A stretch of DNA of 64,000 nucleotides. Source: Cinclus cinclus (Eukaryota > Chordata > Aves > Passeriformes > Cinclidae). The stretch spans positions 98,773,619 to 98,837,618 of the forward strand of contig NC_085047.1 in assembly GCF_963662255.1 (NCBI RefSeq), in the 5' to 3' direction. Position 1 is the stretch's first letter. Every line of letters starts with the position of its first letter. The position numbers and the translations under genes are program-made. The notes beneath the pieces were generated by a model that saw only the letters and a list, made by a program, of their open reading frames with translations, did not search any database and was not told the origin of the DNA. Below, piece after piece: positions 37,453 to 50,805 of this stretch.

Positions 37453-39666
37453 GAGCAAGACCAACACTGGAATAACCAGATGAAGAAAAAAAAATCCAGC
37501 ATCAGAAAGTCTAGTTCACAATTTGTATATGATATTACAAAATATCCAGGACAAAAAGACTTCCATGACCCTAAATATGTTTTCATCATTGGCACACACA
37601 CTTATAAAACCTCAAAAATCAATATTTGGTGCTTTTATTTTGTGGGGCAACCAAAATATCAGTCAAAACTTGCTGTTTATAAAAGTTACAATAGTAAAAT
37701 ATTTTGCCATTGCAGATACTCTCTAGTCACTAATTTATAGGAATACTGTAATAAGACTTACAATTTGACTGACATGGAGGTATAAGTTTTTCTAGTAGAG
37801 TTTCTTGCTCTTACTGAAGCACTACTGAAAGCTAAGTGAAAAACAATCCCATTATAAAAAATAATTTGAACATTACAAAAGGAATGTTCCTAGGTGAAAA
37901 TCATTACGGTGCAGATGGTGACCTGCATATAAAATATGCAATTAGCTAAGGCAAAATTTAGAATAAAACTACTTGCTTCTTTCCTTTGAAAGAAAATCAT
38001 GAGCTTTGCTAAAAGAGACTGAAGCATTTCAATACCACTCTGGTAAAATGAATTCTTTAATAAGATTATGATGCTTGTGCTCTTTATCCAAGGAAACAGG
38101 TCATTCTTACGATGGACAGAGTAAGTGGAGACTAACTTACAAGCTGACCCCAAGGCAGGTTATCAAGCATCCCAGAAGGCATTTCAAGCCAAGGTGAAGC
38201 ACATCCATGGGCATGTTTTTAACTGGCACTTGGCAAAAGCCATGCCTGCAGCTTCACTGGTGTGTCACAGCCCACGTGCTGAAGTGCACCTTGTAGCACC
38301 TGTCCCAGGGCAAAGGGCTCCCTCCTGCTCTGAACCACACTAGCTTTATTCCCAAAAGGGTTTTGTGCATGGAATGATAACCACAAGCACAGTCACAAGC
38401 TCCTGCAGAGTCTGCAAGTGCTGCCAAGACCCATTGGTCCTGGAGGTGCTGGGTTTTGCTTAATGAAGGTGCCTTTGCTTCCTGCTAGCCAAGCCAAGCA
38501 TTGGTCTTCAGTGTAGAAAGGGCAAGGATGGAGCAGGAACTGCAACTCTTCTGGCAGAGCAATTGTTTCTGATGTTTGCAGTTCCCCTTACCAGTTTTTA
38601 TCTTCTTTTTGTTGTTTATGCTGCCTGTCATTAATATATTATTTCCTTACTGAATATTTTGCTTTGTGGTTAAGTGAAAACAGATGCAGTCAGCAATACT
38701 TACTCAGTTTAGTCTGACATAAATGTTTAAGGACGCTCACTGCTGGGCCACATGTATGTTGCAATATACAAATTTAAAACCTAAACCCAGCTAAATGGGA
38801 GAAAATATAAAAAGGATAAGAAATTAGCAACAAAAGCAAAACAACAAGACAGGTAAAGTTGATTCACTTTGAACTCATTGTTGCTGCTATTTTGAAGGTT
38901 TCTCGGTCCTTCTGGCTGTTGCAGTCCAATAGCTTCCACCACAGCAGGTGGCTCTTGCTATGCGAGTTTACGCAAAGATCAAGGGCTTGAAGGATTGAGA
39001 GTCTCCTGAGTAATTCCAGATTTGCTGGGGTAACTTCAGCTACATTGAGAGATGAGAATTTGATCCTCTGTCCTTAAAGAGATTAGATTTATGAAGGAGT
39101 TATGCAATTCAGAAAAATGAAGGCTGTGGTCCCACATTCTTCTTCTCCTGTTTTACTGTATTTAGCCAGCCTGTCATACCACAGTTGTATGTGATAAACA
39201 ACTGAAATGCTCGAGTCTACCCAGGGCATTATATAGTGCAAGGGCATGCATGGGCAATTGCTGCTTCCATATATATGATGCAGTGTTCTCAAACACTGAC
39301 ACCAGTGCCAAAAGTCAGCATGCTGACAAGAAACGCACCACCACCTAAATTAAGTAATTAAAATGTTCTGTATTGCAAAAATCACATCAATCTCAAAATT
39401 TAAGGCTGCCTTCACAGCTGTTTGTGCCTGATGAATTCCCATAATCTCTTAAATAGGCTTTCTCCACATATCTTTGCCTGATAGAATCAGGGCATTAAGT
39501 TTCTATCATTCCAATAACACCAAGATTTTTCCTCCAGTCTTTTCAACAGTGGATGATATATGTTTGCTGCTTATCATCACCATCCTTCTCAGCTTTACTG
39601 AAATATGCTACAAAATCCCAGAGTTACCTTCTTACAAATCTTTTTTTTTGTTTCACTAATCTCTGT

Positions 39667-39704
39667 AAAAAAGGGGGGAAAAAGAAAAATAAAGGAAAAA
39701 AAAA
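39667..39704 (+). repeat. Polypurine tract with G6 run
   Basis: A 38-nt purine stretch broken by a single T, containing GGGGGG and several A runs. Such tracts can adopt unusual structures and are prone to length variation. No regulated gene is visible. Confidence 0.8.
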
Positions 39705-42700
39705 CCACAAGAAATTCCATTAGAGCTCATCCCTGACTTTCTTTTCCACAAAGAGAATTTCCCCACTTTGTTTACAACATATGACATCTCCTTCACCTGA
39801 AAATGGATGGAATTCTTGGTGAATCTTACGGCATTACAGAAAAGCAAATCAGAGGTACGATATGACACCACTTCCTGCAACTTAATGCTTTTGAACTAAC
39901 TTTCATCATCCAGGACACTCAAATATGGATCTCCTCTGTGGATGACCTCCCCCAGAGACCCTATGGAACAGGAATGGTGCTGAAAACAGGAAGTTCACAG
40001 TTGTCACCTGTGATGCCACTGATCTGGGACCTGCCAGCAGAGCAGCACAGACTCTCATCTCCTTCCTCCCTTCTTTGTAGCCCTCTTACTCCCCATCACA
40101 GCCCTGACCTCCCTGTTGGCAACCACAAGGACTTCCCTTCAGGGAGAGGCTGTCCATCTCCATGAATCCAGAACACAACTTCCCAGCTCAAAGTCCCAGC
40201 TCCTTGCTGGAGTTCTGCCACAAGTGACCTGATGGTAATAAACTGAGGACTTGCAACAAAATAGAAATGGAAACAATGAAGTTTTATGCCCTGGAACAAG
40301 TTATTAATTGTAGGCAACCCATGTTGTCAGCATAGTAATCTGAGACCAAACAGACATTATTACTAACAATCTGATCCAATGCCATGCCCTGAATCTGAGG
40401 CTAATCATGAAAATATTTATCTCACACCCACTCACTACAACAACAAATGCAGCCAAGTGTAATAAATTTTGTTGATCTGCCTATGTCCAGAGTTTGCTGC
40501 CTTTCTGTTAAGATCATTCCAATAAGAACAGCGTAAATACTTCTCTAGCTGCCACATTATCAGTAATTGCACTTCTTGAGAGTTTTTTGCCTGAGTTTAC
40601 CATCCAAGATGATATTAATAGATAAACAGAAACAGCAAACAGAAGAGATCAATGCATTAAAAACTGAGCACAACCAGGTGTTTTTAGAAAACATACGTAC
40701 TCCAGCCTCCCGCTGGCAATACACAATTTTCTGGAAAGGTTGTACACTTCACATCAAAGTATTAGTCTTAATGTGTACCAGGTGAATGTTCCAGCAAGGC
40801 TCCTGTGTCCCACTGTGGTCCCTGGTCCCAGCCAGCCCTCCAAGCTCACAGAGTCGATGTGCCTGACCTCCTGCTCTGGCTGCTCTGACCACCTTTATCT
40901 CCTCCATGGGCATCCACACATGCTCGGGTTCAAGGCAACAAGGTCAGTCAGCATTGTGAAGTGCAGGTTCACCAAATCCACCGTGCTTTACTTAACTGCT
41001 GCTCTCATGGCCTTCTCCATCATGGTCCAGACAGTAAGAGTTCCCTCCTCCCAGAATCAGTGCCTGGTTATTTTCCTTCTCACCTCTCCTCTTGAGAGGA
41101 TTGGTTTGTGATAATAACAATTCAATAAATTCACCAAAGGTCTTCAAAAGCATTTCTCAGAGGTCGCCCCAGCCTGGACAAATGTTATTTAGCAATTTTT
41201 GCAGAGCTTTTCCCCCTGAATATAATGCTTAAAGCAATCTTCTATTTTGGATGATGCAGGTGCTAAAATAACAAAAGTGAGATTAGTGGGGAAATGTGTT
41301 ACAGTGAAAAACACTTGGGGGTATGAATTGCATTATGAAGGTTAATCATCTACCAGTTAGCACAAGCAACTCTTTTATAGCATTAAACTGTCTGTAGTAA
41401 CATAAAAACGTAGAGCTGGAATGTAACAAATGCACCAAAATACCACAAAAGAACATTTTCATACCCATGAATACATATTTTCCATCCCAAATTAAACTAT
41501 TGCTTCCTTGAAAGAAACAGATGTTATGGCAAAGCTGGGTTCTCTTTTAGACTGGTTTTTAAGTTTAAATTTTTTTAGCTAGTATTCAAGGATATTATTT
41601 TGATCAGTCACTGCTTTTTCATGAAAATGGAAGGAAAAATGAAGTCTTCCCAGGATGATGAATCTTCATCACAGTAGGGAAAAAGAATATTTTATGCTAT
41701 TTCTGTAGAAGCAGTGACAAAATTATGAGAAAATAACCTGAGGTATACTGGCAGCTCAATTACACAGCACCACTGAAAGCAAAAATTTTATGGTCTAAAA
41801 TATAACATTGCCCAGTGCTCAACTTTGGGCTAAATTGACACAGCACGTCAATTTAAAAACTCCGAATGCTTTCATTTTATTGTGTTTCCCCTTTGAAATT
41901 CCTGAGTATTCAGGATTGAGTAGTAACACAGTGATCAGGAAGTATGCCTGAAATATTATGAAAGCAATATTACTATTCCATTTGTCACCTGCAATAAAGT
42001 GAGATGATACACTAAGACCACCACTATTTTTTCTCAGCTTCTGTTTGCGGTAGCTAAAAACATCTGTCCTACACACAGAGGAGCAGCACACAGTCAGCTC
42101 AGCATGAAATGTCAACTCTTTCTAGGCCAAGCAGATACAGAAACAGAGGGGCTTATCACTGGAGTCTTAAAAGTGCAGAGTTGCCTGCCTGACCCTGCAT
42201 GCCCTAAACTAAGGGCAGTTTGAATTACATCGATTTTAACAGACAAAACTCTGAAATTTGCTAATGACGATCTACATTTCACTGTGGACCCCTTCATTCC
42301 TAATCCAGCCATAGCAAAGACTATGAAAATACACCCAGGAAGAGCTTTTGACCGTGAGTGGTTCCATGCTCCATGATATTCATCCTGCACACTGCTGGGT
42401 AACACAGCAGTAGAAGTTTGAACCAGGCCAGGAACAGACACACAATTACATTTCTTTGAATAAGCCAAATCATTATACTGTATGCAGGCTGCAGAAGGCC
42501 AGAACACCTGACACAGAAATCTTGCTGGGATAAGGTTAACTCCTAAATATTGAAAGAGCAGAAGAAGTCAACATTGGATGAGTGCTTTGCTCCACATGGC
42601 CACAGCATTTCTGATCTGATAACCAGGACCAAAAAGTTGGATGGATTTATGATAGGCCCTGCATTCAGTATGAGGGAAACAAAATCTTGCAACAGCAACT

Positions 42701-42808
42701 CAGTTTGTAAGAAAATAAATGGTTAATCAAGGAATGATCTTTGCCTTTAGAAAAGTTACTAAGGTGTTCACTATACTGTGTTTTCCATAACTAGTCCAGA
42801 CTTTATTT

Positions 42809-42851
42809 CATAAAAGTCTTATGAGACTAGGACTGCTCAGTTAGGAGAAAG
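42809..42851 (+). mobile_element. Probable decayed CR1 fragment
   Basis: The stretch ending ACTGCTCAGTTAGGAGAAAG resembles the CR1 segment around GGGCTGTTCAGCCTGGAGAAGAG. The preceding CATAAAAGTCTTATGAGAC resembles TATGAAGACAGGCTGAGAG. Similarity is partial and stops at the A-rich tract. The match is short and could be coincidental, but the collinearity over about 40 nt makes an old CR1 remnant likely. Confidence 0.4.
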
Positions 42852-42892
42852 AAAAAAAAAAAACCAAAACAAAAAACAAACACACAAAAAAA
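42852..42892 (+). repeat. A-rich tract (AAAAAC/ACAC)
   Basis: A 12-nt A run followed by CCAAAACAAAAAACAAACACAC and another A run. It lies immediately 3' of the suspected CR1 fragment. CR1 elements do not normally end in poly(A), so the adjacency is probably secondary expansion. Confidence 0.8.
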
Positions 42893-44007
42893 CCCCTTGA
42901 ATTTTAGAAATACAGAGAAATCAAGGAAATGGACATTTGACCAACAAGTGGGAAGGATGGGGAGCACCTGCCATAGCCATACACTCTCCCTGTGTTCTCA
43001 TTCAGGTCTGTGGGAGACAAAACAGTGTCCTCTCCTTCTCCTATAATGAAAATTATTTCAGACTGATCTCTCTTTTCAACAAAAGTCAGAGTAGAGCTTA
43101 ATGCTCTTTCACACAACTATGAACATGTTACTAAGTCCTCAAACAGCATATTTTTAAGGATGTTTCAGATAGGAACTCCCATTCTCTGGAGCAGCCCACC
43201 ACTGCTAATGTTCAGCTCCTGTCAGTCATCCTCCATACACCAACATCAACAGAACTAAAAATAGCAACACGATTTTGGAGAAGGATATTCCCCAGTGTAA
43301 ACAGCTTATAAATTAAGGGAGGTTTTTAGATTGGGAATATATCACCAGCAGAACAAGTTAAGTACGACACAAAGTAAGTTGTTCATAAAAAAACAAAACA
43401 CCTTCTGCATTTTCTCAGCCTGCTAGAAATAAAAATTACTGAAATTGTTCTTTTTTTGTGTCTCTGTTTAAAGTGTCATTGGACTGAACTCTGGATAACA
43501 CCCAGGAATCTGGAGCCTCCTCTTTGACTAAATGTATATTTTCTAGAATGAAGCTAGAATTAGCACATAGATTCATGTTTCAGATAACCCGCCTTTAAGC
43601 TGAAAGCACTATATTACAAAATACTCAAAAATTACTCCTCCCCTGCTAAAAGAGAAAAGAAAAGCCTGTAGTTATAATAGCTGAGAGTTGAAATACACAG
43701 AACATATACACAGATTTTCATCTGCAGTATGATCAGTGCAAACTACAAACACCAAGACTGTCTTCCAGCAAACACCCCACCTTGCTGTAATTTCCCTAGG
43801 GGCATATCCATGTTACTTCTAAGACACAGGCAGAGCAGCATGTGGTGGAACAGAAGAAATGTATGGTTTGTGGTTCTTGCCTATGCCCTATTTGAGAGCT
43901 GTGGGTTTAACAAAAGCTGGTTGGCTTAGGTTAAATTACTGGTGCAAAACCCACCAGACATAGTTGGGCATGTGCACATGTCCTTGTGGGCAGGGATCCC
44001 AGTCCAT

Positions 44008-44008
<1 letters not shown>
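42893..44008. other. Unique non-coding DNA
   Basis: No supported gene or transposon. Open frames are under 80 codons. The sequence is moderately AT-rich and unremarkable up to the GT microsatellite. Confidence 0.7.

Positions 44009-44039
<31 letters not shown>
44009..44039 (+). repeat. (GT)15 microsatellite
   Basis: A 31-nt uninterrupted GT array followed by GCAGGAAATGTCTGTGTGTGG. It is a typical vertebrate dinucleotide microsatellite, likely highly polymorphic and able to adopt Z-DNA. Confidence 0.95.
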
Positions 44040-44042
<3 letters not shown>

Positions 44043-47000
44043 GAAATGTCTGTGTGTGGTACGTGTGAACACTCTTTGTTCTCACTGGTGCTTAAGGAGA
44101 GATCCAAGGTAAAAGACAGCAGTCACTGAACCACAGGGAGAAACAAGGCTAGGCAAAGGAAAAGATAATTAAGAAAAAGAAGGGAAATTGGAATACAGAA
44201 TAAAGGGGGGAAATGAAAAACTGATGGTATACATAGCAGAAGGATAAATTTGTGGCTAACGTACAGGACAAAGAGTCCTTGCCAAGTACCATGTGTAACC
44301 ACAGTCACATCTTCCCTTATTATTTCAGTTAACACATCTGCCAAGCAAGGGAAATACTGAGCTAACACAGGTAGGGGAGATCACAGAAAGTCCTGCAAGT
44401 ACAACTGCTGACTTGCTGTTAGCACAAAATTAACTAAAGGTTTCCCAACCTTTTTGGGAAAAGCCAAATGAAGCCCATTATTTTGAAGAGGTCAGAACTA
44501 CAATGAACACCAGCTGAGCAGACTTCTGCCTTGTTTTGATCTGCACCCCAAATTCACCTGGGAGGGGCTAGCCATGGGGAAGCAGGGGCATCACTGCTAC
44601 GTGGGAGGTACCTCGGGGACAGGGGCCAGTGGGGACAAATGAAAGCAGTCCCCAGTCTGTCCATTCTCAATGGGACAAACAGCTACTCCTAGCTGCCCAC
44701 ACTCACCTTCTCCTCTCCTTCTTCTGCCACTGACAGCTCAGGGTGGTGGAACTCAAAGCAATCACTTACAGAGATCTCCCCTTGGCTCCTTCCATAGAGA
44801 TGCTAGAGTTTGAGGAGGCCAAACCTGCTTCTCCTGTGTTCCACACAGTACAGGAGGGGAGCAGATGAGCTGGGCAGGGTACAGGCTGCTGGGCCCCCAG
44901 CTCACACTGTGGCTACAGCTGTAAGCCCAGCAGCAGCCACACCACAAGTGCCAACACCCTGCTTTGTGTTTTCCCAGGAAGGACTCCCCCAGCACAGTTT
45001 GGGAATCTCATTTTGTACACAATGAAACTTTTTCTCTAAAACAAAGTTATCTAAAGGTGCCAAAAGTAAAGGCCCCCCCCAGTCCTAAGGAAGGCCCAGG
45101 CAACCGAATAACATTTGCTCACTTCCACCACAATCCCAAAAATAGCTGTTGCTCCAAAAACTATTTCAGGCTTCTTCAGAGCAGCTGGTGGATCTGAAAG
45201 ATGTCCTTTACTTTTCCACTTTTTCTCTGCTGACCTAGCCAACAACCCAGTCTCCTAATTTGGTAGCAATCCTCTGGCTTCTCCTGCTGTGAGCTGTGTG
45301 TTTGCTCACAGACCAAGGAAACTGCTGCCAGGCAAGGATCTGTTTCAGCACGGAAAAGGGTAGTGGAGGCTTATTTCAAGGATGGTGAAATCTGCACCCC
45401 AGACATCTTGGACGTACATGCAGTAAAAGAGTAAGGAAGTGTGAGAAAAGAATGAGTGGATGGGTACGGCCCAGGCTACTAACAAGACCCTTGATAAAGA
45501 AATTGAAGCATCAATGCCTAATTTTATCTCACAAAACTTAGTTCTTTAACATTCTGGGGACAGACACATCCTCCTCCATCTCCCCAGTTCACCCCTTGCT
45601 TCAGGGAAGCTCCTTTCTCTCAGGCACACATGCTACTCATCAAGTTATTGGGCTTACATGTCAGCTGCACTGAAAAAAGGCTGCTATGGAAAACACCCCA
45701 AATTTTCAGCCAGGTTGTCACAGCACAGAATCAGGTAGAGCAAGACCCTGAACCTGGCTCCTCATACCCAGGTGATGGGATGGGAGAGGTCCATCACTAC
45801 TAATTCATAGGGGTTTTTTTCCTCTCATACATGTATTCACCAGTAGGAATCCCACTCTAGGCCCCTCCCCAAAAAATAAAAAAAAAAAACCCACAAAAAA
45901 AAGGTAGAAAGTTTCTGCTAGCATAATTAGAAAATTCTGATGGAAAATATATTAAAAAAATTTTGCAGCCATCTGTACAAAAGTTTCTCCTTTCATTCTC
46001 ACAATATCAGCATGTGCTGTCTAAGTGTGCAATAGCTTCAGGGTGCGAGTAAATTTTAGTGTGCTTCTCCTGTAAAAACTACATACAAACACAAAGGCAG
46101 AAGGGAATTCTCCCTATATTTCAGCTGCAAGGAGCCTCTACGCAAGTACTGAGGAGTAACTGCAAAGAGTCCTGTTTCCCCCATGGGATGGAAACACAAA
46201 TTCCAAATAATTCAAGGTGAGCCAAAGAGAAAAATCAGCCAGGCAGGATAAGAAGTTCCAGCTGCATGCTGGCCACAATAGAAATCAAGACAACTGTTCA
46301 AAGAGCTGTGCCAGGCATCCAGATGCTGCTGCTGGCATCAGATCTTCCACAGTTCGATAGCAGCTGGTTCCAGGGACAGCAGCCAAAGCCTGCACATAAA
46401 TTAGAGACAAGGAGAGCGAGAGGGAGAATTGACAGCTCACCACCCAATCAGTGCCATTAATATTATACAGGCATATGCATGATAGTTACTAATCATTTTT
46501 ATATTAAAAAAACCAAGATTGATACCGGGGCCTATGACCTTGGAATGAATAGGACTGACATCTGCAAAAAACCTCACTGCTCATGTAGGCAGGGCCACTG
46601 CAGACAATTGTTTAGGATACCTGTATGAGAGAGAAAAACTGCTTGAGAATGTGGAACCAGAGCTTTCCCTCAAGTTTTTCACTGTTTATTGCAGAATGCT
46701 CTGGTTTAAAATGTTCATTTCTTTGATCACTGGAGAATTAGTGGTTTTCAAGTGCTCTGTGCATCTGCACCCATTCTCCTTGTTCTCAAACTGCTGCCTA
46801 CCTTCTGCTGCTGACATTCTCCTTCAGCCTCATGGTTTGGGGACTGCACCCAGGAATTGTCTCAAACTGAATAGCTGTTATGTGTCAAGAAATTGGAAGC
46901 AACTTGAAATGCCCCTGTAATTAACTGTCCCAAGGTGTGCTTCCCAGGCAGTTGCACACATCCTTGTGGCTCAGAAAACACATATTGTGTATACTCCTTC

Positions 47001-47064
47001 TCCTCCCGGAAAATTGAGACTGATAAAACAAGTCACTGAAGTGCAGGAGCTTGAATTTCCCCTC
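44040..47064. other. Unique non-coding DNA
   Basis: No supported gene. 44520-44960 is GC-richer and has overlapping open frames of 71-77 codons on both strands without recognisable content. A C8 run lies at 45073-45080. The palindrome GCATATGC sits at 46471-46478 in an AT-rich context. The remainder is unique sequence. Confidence 0.67.
45871..45902 (+). repeat. A-rich low-complexity tract
   Basis: Runs of A interrupted by one T and by CCCAC, over 32 nt. No gene or retroposon body is recognised upstream. Confidence 0.85.
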
Positions 47065-47600
47065 TGCTCTGCCTCTCTACTTTTCTCTGGTGAGATCCCA
47101 CCTGGAGTACTGTGTCCAGCTCTGGCCCCAGCACAAGACTGACATGGTCCTGTTGGAGTGAGTACACAAGGCTGGAGCCCTGCTCCTATGGAGACAGGCT
47201 AGGAGAGGTGGGTTTACTCAGCCTGGAGAAGAGAAGGTTTCAGGGAGACCTCATAGCACCTTCCAGCACCTGAAGGTTCCAGTACCAAGACAGCTGAGGA
47301 GGGACTTTTCCCATGGGCACATAGCAACACGTAGCAACATGAAGAAACAGTTTCAAAAAAGAAAGAGGGAAAGTTGGAACTGGACATAGAGGAATATTTT
47401 TTATGATAAGCATGATGAGACACTGAAAAGGTTGCACTGTTGTAGATGCTGCAATCCCGGCAGTGTTCAAGGCCAGGCTGGATGGGGCTTTTAGCAGCCT
47501 GGTCTAGTGGAAAGTGTCCCTGCCCATGACAGGGATCCCACACCCATGGGATCTTTAAGAGACCTTCAACCCAAACCATTACTTGGTCCTGTGATTCCAA
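47065..47600 (+). mobile_element. CR1 LINE, 5'-truncated copy (largest here)
   Basis: This copy contains, in order, CTCTGGTGAGATCCCACC, CTGGAGTACTGTGTCCAGC, CTATGGAGACAGGCT, ACTCAGCCTGGAGAAGAGAA, GTGTTCAAGGCCAGGCTGGA, GTGTCCCTGCCCATGACAGG and TCAACCCAAACCATT. It ends with a degenerate terminus (CTGTGATTCCAA in place of CTATGATTCTAT). It is more complete than the 30.5-kb copy but diverged. The region between GGGACTTTT and the GTGTTCAAGG block is the most altered. The 131-codon frame open on the opposite strand (47214-47609) is an antisense artefact. The exact 5' boundary is uncertain by some tens of bases. Confidence 0.93.
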
Positions 47601-48627
47601 ATAACACATGGAATTGGCAAATAGAAGTAGTGAGTAGATGCACAGTAACTCAACGGATCTGAGTTAGGTTTCTGCTTCTGGGCATATTTCAGGTAGCCAG
47701 AGTTCAGCCACTGTTGTGACTTGGTAGAAAGAAACTATTGTGGTTTTCATACAAATGGTGACATTAACTAGGACACTAGATTCAAGTTACATAGGACAGA
47801 ATGAATTAAGATGGAGCATCACCAGGAGGAAGAAAATTCTTTCATGTCCTCTGGCATGAAAAGGTTACAGAGGGAAAACATCCAGGATGGACAGAGTTGG
47901 AATGCAGCTCAGCCAGAGGATCCCATTCCCAGGCCTTTGCTAAAAGTAGCAGTAAATCTAATTCTCATGAGAGAGATAAGTTTGTCCTTAATAAAGGATG
48001 TGGACTGTATTAGCTACAGGATGCATGTTCCTCTCTCTTCAAGAAAGGGATACAACAAATACATTGCTCCTGGTAATGTCCTTAGTTATCAAATGACTCA
48101 AAAAGAAAATCAATAAGGCCATTTTTATTTTTCAGTAACTCTCAGTAATATTTCCGTTAGTGTCCCCATTACAAGTAAAGTCCTAAAATCCTGAAAGCCC
48201 AGCCAGAACAGACCACAGGTAGCCTGGCCCAGTGTCAGATCCCGAGTCCCTGGAGATGCCCAGAGAGGAGAACAAGCATTCAGCCATACAGCACACTCCT
48301 GTCCCTCCCCTGAGAGAGAAACCTCTCCAGATACCTCCATATCTCCCACGCCATAGGGGCTGGAGTGCAGAGAAGAGGACCTGGCCCTATATACACCTGT
48401 GTGGGGGTATTATTTTGGAACAGATAAGACTCAATGACCCTTAACATGTAAAAAACATTGTGTGTGCTTCTGAAGTCCATCTTCTGGGTGATTTTCACTT
48501 AAAACAACTTCAGGGCCCTGAGGCTACACCCAGTCAAACCAAAGCACAGGAGGAAGGGATGGATCAGGCAAATGCTTCAAAAATTGTTTCTGGTTGTTCT
48601 TTGTTCCTTCTCTATAAGTTTTAAATA

Positions 48628-48652
48628 TTTTTTTCTTTTTTTTTTTTTTTTT
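48628..48652. repeat. poly(T) tract, 25 nt with one C
   Basis: TTTTTTTC followed by 17 T, then GACAGCTACTG. The pyrimidine tract is not followed directly by an AG-bounded exon that I can support. It is a simple repeat. Confidence 0.88.
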
Positions 48653-50761
48653 GACAGCTACTGAACTATGTGGACAAAATTATCTGTTATAAACTTAAGA
48701 TCTTATTCCTAAGGCACAGCAGATTGCTTAGAGCCACTATCAGCAGTGAAAAATCAGACATCAGAAATCTGAACCATGCCCAGCTTTTTCTCTGTTCTTT
48801 TAAGGATCAGATCACAATTATGGTCAAATATATCCCATCCCCAAAACCATAAATAATCCCTCCATCAGATTTTCTCTCAACATTCCTGATCGTCAGTGAG
48901 CTTCAAATGAACTATTTATTTTGACTAAATATCTCAGATGAATGTTACTTTCTTCCACTTTGCAGAACAAAAATGTTATGGTTGGAAGAACTGGGCAAGC
49001 CAGTGTGGTGAAAAGCAAGAAGAGTGGTTGCAGCCTTGCAAATAAGGTCATCACATGAGTAAGTCTGGCTGCTGTCATCTCTGCAGGACTGAAAGGAAGT
49101 CCTCTATGCCACCTGAGAAGTTTCCCAAGCTCCAATTGCATCAAGCTAAATAATCCCTTCTCAGAAAAAGGGGATCCTCAAGTCAGAGGCAACATGTGTG
49201 CTTCATCACAGCTCCAAGAGGTCCCTGGAGCAAAGGGCCAAGGTATGCCAGTGATTCCAGTTGCACAACACGGAAGAAGCCCTGCTAGAGATAATGAAAC
49301 TCACGCCTCACCAATCCTTTGTGGGTCCTGCCTGTGTGCTTCAAGTGCATTTGTTCTCTTTCTTAACCAAAACCGATCTTTATAAAAGTCATTATAAATC
49401 AATCCCAGCCTAGAATGTTGCTCTGCTAAAAATACAAGCACTCTTTGGTTCCCCTTACACCTGCTCAGTAAAATAACACACTGCTGCTGGAGATGCAGTG
49501 ACAGTGTGCCTAACTGGGCTGCACCAGGGGTGCTATGACAAAGGTTGGGAATGAGCAAATAGGTGAGAGAGGGGACATAAATTCCTAACTTTGGGGTCAT
49601 TCCAGTTGAAATATCTCCTGCCTCAGGCTCATGGGCTCTGGAGGTGGTGACTTCACAAAAGACAAACTGTACCAGAGATGGAGTTGTGGTCCTGAAGGGA
49701 GTCAGACAGTAATCCCATCTAGTCAAACCATCTCCTGGAGCCTGTCTTCCTTTAGTAAGAATTCATCATGTCTAAACTGCTCTAGAAACCATCAACTGCT
49801 TCAATCAATAGGATTGCTCTAACAAACTTACATTTCTATTTTGAATCCATTCTGGCCTTTAACAAGAACTTAAAAGTCTTAAAAGTATTCCTCCACATAT
49901 ATACAGTAATTTATGTGGGTTATACATGATAGTGAAGTTTCTTACAATGGTTTCCCTTTCATTTAGCATGTCCTGAACAACTCATTTGCTGGCCCTTGTC
50001 CAGAAATAACAGAACTTTTCCTATGTTAATGCTGATAAAGCTTTCTTTCAAATCATCCTGAATTTTCTTCCCTATTTGATATGATATGCACAAGAAAAAA
50101 AAAAAACACACAGTCAGATACGTTAAAATGTACTAAATTAAAGAAATACAATACAACAAGAAATAGGTTTACTGCAACTTTATATACTGAAAGCAAAATG
50201 TGATCACATCAAGGCAAAGTCCAAAGCAAGAAGTCAGTCTACTCAGCATGAGATTAAACAAATATGCAAGGAAGAAGGTCTCCAAGAAGGTCCAGATTTC
50301 AACCAAGGATGCAACTTCAAAGGGGAGGCAAGGTGACAGCTCAGGACCCATAAACATTCTTGCATGCATGGAGAACAGGAACTGGTGGTCAACAGAGGTA
50401 ATAAAAAGCATCTTGCAACATCCTACAGAACAAATTGGCTGTTGGTAGGAGCTTGCTGAAGCAAGTGTTAAGAGACTGCAAGAGAATGATATCTCCACCT
50501 CTAATCTGCAGACTCCAGGATTTTGATTTTCATTTTGCTTTCTCACCTTTGGTTAATATCTAAAAGGAGGTACAGAAAAGCAGGAAAACATCAATCCACT
50601 CAATTTCATTTTTCTGTAAGACCATCCTGGAAGATTAACTGCAGCCCACTTTCAATACAAGAAATCAAAGGATTGTGCAGAAAGGGCTGAGGGGAGTAAT
50701 TGAAATAATCAAATAACTAGACTCAAACACAGGACCCAGCTCTCAAATGCAATGCTCACCA

Positions 50762-50805
50762 CCCCCCCACCAAAAAAAAAAAAAAAAAGAAAGAAAAAAA
50801 AAAAA
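50762..50805 (+). repeat. C7 run followed by A-rich tract
   Basis: Seven C, then ACC and about 34 nt of A broken by G at two points. It is low-complexity sequence and prone to assembly and length error. Confidence 0.88.

Larger units (their letters stand above)
36874..42808. other. Unique non-coding DNA
   Basis: No supported gene. Open frames reach 123-131 codons (40740-41111 +; 42112-42507 -) but carry no motif or composition I would trust. The 37.4-kb palindrome cluster, a T run and a purine tract are listed separately. 41250-41760 is AT-rich. Between them the sequence is ordinary unique DNA. Confidence 0.67.

Noticed and set aside
40920..40945. GGGTTCAAGGC as a tRNA B box
   Set aside because: No A box at proper spacing and no cloverleaf pairing is visible.
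47214..47609. 131-codon open frame on the - strand
   Set aside because: It lies entirely antisense to the CR1 copy at 47065-47600, so the openness comes from the repeat and not from a gene.
48975..49000. ATGGTTGGAAGAAC as a possible - strand CR1 3' end
   Set aside because: The ATAGAATCAT terminus and the following AGGGACC block are missing. The match is too short.
49301..49726. 141-codon open frame on the - strand
   Set aside because: No recognisable domain, no splice or promoter context, and composition typical of chance translation.
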